The position numbers and the translations under genes were made by a program. 38,122 nucleotides of DNA from JAGBWK01 sp964544595 (lineage in GTDB: Bacteria; Bacteroidota; Bacteroidia; Bacteroidales; Muribaculaceae), in the NCBI GenBank assembly GCA_964544595.1, contig CAZJBM010000026.1:1-38122 (forward strand). Direction: 5' to 3'. The notes under the pieces are model-generated. The model saw only the letters and a list, made by a program, of their open reading frames with translations, did not search any database and was not told the origin of the DNA. The first letter of the stretch is position 1, and the number at the start of each line of letters is the position of its first letter. Shown one piece after another: positions 34,401 to 38,122 of the stretch.

Positions 34401-35006
34401 GTCCTCGTTGTCGACACTGAGGTATATTCTAACACCGGCGGCCAGTCGTCGAAGGCTACTCCCCTCGGCGCTATCGCTAAGTTCGCCGCTTCAGGCAAGC
34501 GCATCCGTAAGAAAGACCTCGGCCTTATCGCTACCACCTACGGCTACGTTTACGCCGCTCAGGTAGCTATGGGCGCCGACAACGCTCAGACTCTCAAGGC
34601 TATCCGCGAGGCTGAGGCTTACGACGGCCCCTCGATCATCATCGCTTACGCTCCCTGTATCAACCACGGCCTCAAAGCAGGTATGGGTCATTCTCAGCAG
34701 GAAGAGGCTAAGGCCGTTGAATGTGGCTATTGGCACCTCTGGCGCTACAACCCCGCTCTTGAGGAAGAAGGCAAGAACCCCTTCACTCTCGACAGCAAGG
34801 CTCCCGACTGGACCAAGTTCAAAGACTTCCTCAAAGGCGAAGTTCGCTACGCTTCGGTTATGAAACAGTATCCCGCTGAGGCTGAGCAGCTCTTCACCGC
34901 AGCTCAGGAAAATGCGCAGTGGCGTTACAACAACTACAAGCGTCTCTCTATGCAGCAGTGGGGTGTCGATCCCGAAGTTGGCATGGTTGAGAAATCCAAC
35001 GAATAA
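31428..35006 (+). CDS. nifJ: Pyruvate:ferredoxin (flavodoxin) oxidoreductase, single-chain
   Basis: The enzyme oxidises pyruvate with CoA to acetyl-CoA and CO2, reducing ferredoxin, and is central to anaerobic fermentation. I start at ATG 31428 (MSKEKKFLTCDGNQAAAH, 1,192 residues); the open frame extends 67 codons upstream with no homology-like sequence. In order: pyrimidine-binding domain (IYPITPSSTMAEY), transketolase C-like domain (about 260-400), gamma domain, two 4Fe-4S clusters (C690, C693, C696, C700 and C747, C750, C753, C757), then the thiamine-diphosphate domain with CSGCGETPYVK, GDGAAYDIGFGGLDH and SNTGGQSSKATP. Codons are extremely uniform (GCT, CTC, GTT, CCC, CGC), unlike its neighbours, indicating very high expression. 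A hairpin terminator follows. Confidence 0.97.
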   Translation: MSKEKKFLTCDGNQAAAHISYMFSEVAAIYPITPSSTMAEYVDEWAAAGRKNIFGETVLVQEMQSEGGAAGAVHGSLQAGALTTTYTASQGLLLMIPNMYKIAGEMLPSVFHVSARTLASHALSIFGDHQDVMSVRQTGFAMLAEGSVQEVMDLAGVAHLATIKSSIPFVNFFDGFRTSHEIQKIEMLDQDELAPLLDHDALARFRARALNPDAPVARGMAENGDVFFQHREACNKAYEAVPEIVEEYMNKISEITGRKYGLFNYYGAPDADRVIIAMGSVTQAAEEAIDYMVANGEKVGLVAVHLFRPFSTKHLLAAIPATAKRIAVLDRTKEPGANGEPLYLDVKEAFYGKADAPLIVGGRYGLASKDTTPAQIISVYENLALPQPKDHFTIGIIDDVTFTSLPPKAEMALGGKSTYEAKFYGLGADGTVGANKNSVKIIGENTNKYCQAYFAYDSKKSGGFTCSHLRFGDEPIRSTYLVNTPNFVACHVQAYLHMYDVTRGLRDNGTFLLNTIWEGEELAKNLPNKVKKYFADHNISVYYINATKIAQEIGLGNRTNTILQSAFFRITEVIPVDLAVEQMKKFIVKSYGKKGQDVVDKNYAAVDRGGEYKQLTVDPAWSNLEVEAAAANDDPEFINKLVRPINAQDGDLLKVSDFVGIEDGTWEQGTAAYEKRGVAAFVPEWIAENCIQCNKCAYVCPHAAIRPFLLDEAEMAAAPIAADDCKVAIGKQFAGMKFVQAVDVLDCLGCGNCVDVCPGFKGNKALVMKPLETQLDVQKEWDYCVNKVASKQHLVDIQSNVKNSQFATPLFEFSGACSGCGETPYVKLISQLFGDHEMVANATGCSSIYSGSVPSTPYTTNEKGHGPAWANSLFEDFAEFGLGMKIANEKMVERLAGFMEAATKCETCNDEIKALAAEWLANRDDAAKTREIADKIVPLCEACACDICNNILLLKGHIAKRSQWIIAGDGAAYDIGFGGLDHVLASGKNVNVLVVDTEVYSNTGGQSSKATPLGAIAKFAASGKRIRKKDLGLIATTYGYVYAAQVAMGADNAQTLKAIREAEAYDGPSIIIAYAPCINHGLKAGMGHSQQEEAKAVECGYWHLWRYNPALEEEGKNPFTLDSKAPDWTKFKDFLKGEVRYASVMKQYPAEAEQLFTAAQENAQWRYNNYKRLSMQQWGVDPEVGMVEKSNE

Positions 35007-35034
35007 TCCCGTCAGTCAACTGACTTAACCTCCC

Positions 35035-35065
35035 AAGGGCGCGGCTCAGATCGAGTCGCGCCCTT
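35035..35065 (+). terminator. Terminator after nifJ
   Basis: AAGGGCGCG (35035-35043) and CGCGCCCTT (35057-35065) form a perfect 9-bp stem, 28 nt after the nifJ stop; the tail is A/T-rich rather than a pure T-run. A smaller palindrome, GTCAGT/ACTGAC, is at 35011-35024. Confidence 0.65.
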
Positions 35066-35212
35066 AATATATTCATGTTGACAATCAAAAAAAACCGTAG
35101 CCGTGCGCTAACTTATATTAACTTTTGTTAGAAATTTTTTTCTTAAACCAAATCGGGATTCGGAGGTCAAAGAAAATGTAAATTTTTAATCAGCGTTTCA
35201 ACCTCTAATTCA

Positions 35213-38050
35213 ATGAATTTTAAACCGCTCCTTATCCTCTCTTCTATCATTTTGGCCTCAGCGGCCTCGGCTTTGGCATTCTCGATCTCCGGATCGATTG
35301 TCGATGCCGACGGTCAGCCGCTCCCCGACGCGTCGGTGAGAATACTCAAGTCCGACAGCACATACGTGAAGGGGGGTGCCGCGAATCTCGACGGCCAATT
35401 CCTTTTCTCTGGTTTCTCCGACGGAAAATATATTGTCGAAGCCTCCTACGTTGGGTATTCCAAATCTTTCGCCGACGTGGCTGTTGCCGACAAAGATGTC
35501 GCTATTCCCCCGATTAAGCTCTTCGAGGCGTCTCATTTGCTTAAAGAGACCGTGGTCACTGCCGTTAAAACGCCTATCAAAGTGATGGAAGACACGGTCG
35601 AATACAATGTCGACTCCTACAAGACGCAGCCCAACGCCGTTGTGGAGGATCTGCTCAAGCGTCTTCCCGGAGTGGAGGTCGGCGCCGATGGCTCTATTAC
35701 CGCCCATGGCAAGACAGTGAGTAAGATTCTTGTCGACGGCAAGGAGTTTTTTGCCGACGACCCCAAGGTCGCTTCTAAAAATCTCCCTGTCAATATGGTC
35801 GATAAGCTTCAGGTAGTCGACCGTAAGAGCGATTTCGCCCGCCTGACCGGTGTCGACGACGGCGATGATGAGACCGTCATTAACCTTACCGTCAAAAAAG
35901 GAATGAAAAACGGTTGGTTTGGCAACGCCGAGATGGGCTATGGCACCGACGACCGCTATAAGGGCAATTTCATGGTCAATCGCTTCTTTAACGAAAATCA
36001 ACTGACCTTCCTCGGCAATTTCAATAATATCAATGAGTTGGGCTTCACCGACGGCAATAGCGGACGCTTCCGCCGCTTCGGTGGCGACAACGGTATCACC
36101 GACTCCCAAAGCTTCGGCGTGAACTTCAATGTGGGGCGCGGCGAGATATTCCGCGTAGGCGGCGACGTCATGTATTCCCATTCCGACAAGCATACAAATA
36201 TGCGCCGCAATCGTCAGTATCTTCTCGAGTCCGACCCCTATACTCAGAATTCGCTCTCCGACACCCGCGACCGCGGCCATAACTTGCGGGCCGATTTCCG
36301 CATGGAGTGGAAGCCCGACTCGTTCAACACCGTCGACTTCCGTCCTAATTTCTCGTTCAATAAAAACAACTCGGTGAGCGACGCGTTCTCGGTCGCGACC
36401 GGCAAGAACCTCTCGCAAAACCTGTCGTCATCGCGCGGCACTTCGTACGAATTCGGCGGCCGCTTGATCTACAATCATAATTTCCGCTCCCGCAAAGGCC
36501 GCTCCATCTCCTTTTCGGGCGACTACCGTATGAGCAATGTCCGCGAGTATGAGGATTCTTACGCCTACAACCTTTTTTACCAACTCAACGACTCGGTTAA
36601 TTCCTACGATCAGTATATCGACAATCATACTTGGGCCAACACCGTCAACGGCCGATTGACATGGACCGAACCGCTGGGCGACCCCTCGCGCGGCAACTTC
36701 CTTACCGCGTCTTATCAGGTCAACTATAAATGGAACAACGCCGACAAGCTCGTCTACGACCGCCCGGTAGGTTTCTCCGACTCCTATTATTTGTACGACA
36801 TTGACGGGAGCGGCTACCAGGTGCCGATGCCGATTATCGACAACCAGCTGACGCAGTTCGTCGACACCCTCTCCAACCGATTCCGTAACACCAACTTCCG
36901 CCAGGAGTTCCGCCTCGGCTACCGTAAGGTGACTAAGCAGCTCAACCTCAATGCCGGAGTCGCCCTTATGCCTATCTCCTCCCAGAGCACCAACCTTATC
37001 AACTCGGCCAAAAACATACCGCGCCGCTCCAATTTATATCTCTCCCCCTTTGTGCGGTTTAGATATAAGTTCGCCAAGCAGTCGTCATTGCAGGCCAATT
37101 ATCAGAGCCGTGCCAGCGAGCCATCGATGTCGCGGTTGCAGCCTGTGGCCGACTACTCCAACCCGCTCAACATCGTGATCGGTAACCCCTCGCTGGCCAC
37201 CACCTTCACCCATCGCATAGTCATCCGCCAGCAGCACTTCGACCAGGATCATCAGCGGTCTATCATGTCAATGGTGTCAGCCAACATTTCGCAGAATTCA
37301 GTCGTCTCCAAGACAACCTACGATATGCTTACCGGTGGACGCACCACGACTTACGAAAACGTCAACGGCGTCTGGAGCGCCAACGTGATGAATATGTTCT
37401 CGCAGCCGTTGCCCAACAAACTTTTCACCATATCCAATAATATATTCTACAACTACAACCGCCAGGTAGGCTACAACGCCACCCGCGCCGCCACGCGCCG
37501 TAATGTCGCGCGCTCTCATTCGCTCAACGAGTCCTTCTCGATCGCGTTCCGCCCCAATTCCCTTGAAATCGAGCTCCGCCCCAACTACTCCCTGCAATAC
37601 ATCTCCAACTCGGTTGAGGGGTTGAAAACCTCCACTACCCATCGCTACGGAGCCAACTTCTACGCAACTTGGTATTCCCCCGTGGGCATAATACTCCAGT
37701 CCGACCTTAATTATACCGCGCTCCGAGGGTATGCCGCGGGCTACAACGACGATACCTGGATGTGGAACGCCTCCATATCCTATCGCTTCCTCAAAGACAA
37801 CGCCGTCGTTCAGGTTAAAGCCTACGACCTGCTCGGGCAGAAATCCAACATTTCGCGAACCATATCGGCCACGTCGATCGACAACACTCAATACAACTCT
37901 TTGACGCGCTACTTCATGCTCTCCTTCTCCTACAAATTCAACACCTTTGGCAAAGGCAACGAGCCGCAGAGCCGCAACGCGGGCCGAGGCCCCGGCGGCG
38001 GTCGCCCGCCCCGCGGAGGAGCGCCCATGATGCCCCCTCCAGGCCGATAA
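35213..38050 (+). CDS. TonB-receptor-like outer-membrane beta-barrel protein
   Basis: This 945-residue protein starts with a signal peptide (residues 1-22). A carboxypeptidase-regulatory-like domain (about 24-105: GSIVDADGQPLPDASV, DGQFLFSGFSDGKY) follows, then a plug-like domain (about 112-225, VEDLLKRLPGVEVGADG and KILVDGKEFFADDPK) and a long beta-barrel (about 230-910) of the outer-membrane beta-barrel family. The tail is a low-complexity Gly/Pro/Arg stretch ending in MMPPPGR, beyond the usual aromatic barrel end (FSYKFNTF). The family resembles TonB-dependent receptors but the cargo is unknown. No SusD partner is adjacent, so glycan import is not supported. The 206-bp upstream gap is A/T-rich and holds the nifJ terminator; I see no exact promoter box there. 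A weak hairpin follows the stop (38080-38097). Confidence 0.9.
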   Translation: MNFKPLLILSSIILASAASALAFSISGSIVDADGQPLPDASVRILKSDSTYVKGGAANLDGQFLFSGFSDGKYIVEASYVGYSKSFADVAVADKDVAIPPIKLFEASHLLKETVVTAVKTPIKVMEDTVEYNVDSYKTQPNAVVEDLLKRLPGVEVGADGSITAHGKTVSKILVDGKEFFADDPKVASKNLPVNMVDKLQVVDRKSDFARLTGVDDGDDETVINLTVKKGMKNGWFGNAEMGYGTDDRYKGNFMVNRFFNENQLTFLGNFNNINELGFTDGNSGRFRRFGGDNGITDSQSFGVNFNVGRGEIFRVGGDVMYSHSDKHTNMRRNRQYLLESDPYTQNSLSDTRDRGHNLRADFRMEWKPDSFNTVDFRPNFSFNKNNSVSDAFSVATGKNLSQNLSSSRGTSYEFGGRLIYNHNFRSRKGRSISFSGDYRMSNVREYEDSYAYNLFYQLNDSVNSYDQYIDNHTWANTVNGRLTWTEPLGDPSRGNFLTASYQVNYKWNNADKLVYDRPVGFSDSYYLYDIDGSGYQVPMPIIDNQLTQFVDTLSNRFRNTNFRQEFRLGYRKVTKQLNLNAGVALMPISSQSTNLINSAKNIPRRSNLYLSPFVRFRYKFAKQSSLQANYQSRASEPSMSRLQPVADYSNPLNIVIGNPSLATTFTHRIVIRQQHFDQDHQRSIMSMVSANISQNSVVSKTTYDMLTGGRTTTYENVNGVWSANVMNMFSQPLPNKLFTISNNIFYNYNRQVGYNATRAATRRNVARSHSLNESFSIAFRPNSLEIELRPNYSLQYISNSVEGLKTSTTHRYGANFYATWYSPVGIILQSDLNYTALRGYAAGYNDDTWMWNASISYRFLKDNAVVQVKAYDLLGQKSNISRTISATSIDNTQYNSLTRYFMLSFSYKFNTFGKGNEPQSRNAGRGPGGGRPPRGGAPMMPPPGR

Positions 38051-38122
38051 TTGCGAAAATCATACGATTGATATGTTTTACGGCATGATTCCGCCGTGTG
38101 CGCAAATCGGTGAGCGTTCGCC

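Noticed and set aside
35258..36418. 386-codon minus-strand frame within the outer-membrane barrel gene
   Set aside because: It is the shadow of a biased codon pattern in a well-supported gene; no domain or promoter is visible.

Overview
The window looks like a chromosomal segment of a gut-type member of the order Bacteroidales; a Muribaculaceae-like organism is my best guess, but that is inference. The signs are several exact TAnnTTTG (-7) promoter boxes, the Bacteroidota order of the division and cell-wall (dcw) cluster, an MraY with an extra periplasmic-loop segment, a large secreted GH95 fucosidase, a beta-propeller/AraC regulator, a single-chain pyruvate:ferredoxin oxidoreductase and a TonB-receptor-like outer-membrane barrel.

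Layout. 1-940 is a non-coding mosaic of about 15 small palindromes. 995-7127 is a divergent pair: a membrane-spanning regulator (-) and a GH95 alpha-L-fucosidase (+). They share an intergenic region with two 13-bp direct repeats exactly 21 bp apart, a plausible operator. 7239-8402 (-) is mtnN-luxS, which detoxifies S-adenosylhomocysteine. 8536-11580 holds a short CstA-family transporter, an AlbA_2/Schlafen-type ATP-binding protein and a convergent DMT-family exporter whose 3' end overlaps the AlbA_2 gene. 11857-27162 (+) is an unbroken dcw cluster: rsmH, ftsL, ftsI, murE, mraY, murD, ftsW, murG, murC, ftsQ, ftsA, ftsZ. It covers the lipid II precursor steps of MurE, MurD, MurC, MraY and MurG, the SEDS/PBP septal synthase and the FtsA/FtsZ ring; mraZ, murF and ddl are not here. 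A hexapeptide acetyltransferase follows ftsZ.

27767-29636 is the most unusual part. An AAA/DUF4143 ATPase gene (-) is bracketed by two 172-bp direct repeats (166/172 identical). Each contains a 139-bp MITE-like element with 16-bp terminal inverted repeats and three stem-loops framed by AATAAG/CTTATT. Each repeat starts at the stop codon of a minus-strand gene (the ATPase, and a M28/glutaminyl-cyclase-like lipoprotein). An 18-bp motif in these elements, TAACTWTCAGTAAATCAG, also occurs three times in the palindrome array some 27 kb away.

30679-38050 (+) holds a small membrane-anchored protein of unknown function, nifJ with very strong codon bias, and a 945-residue TonB-receptor-like barrel with a Gly/Pro/Arg tail.

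I saw no tRNA, rRNA, CRISPR array, transposase or phage gene. All alignments were done by eye.
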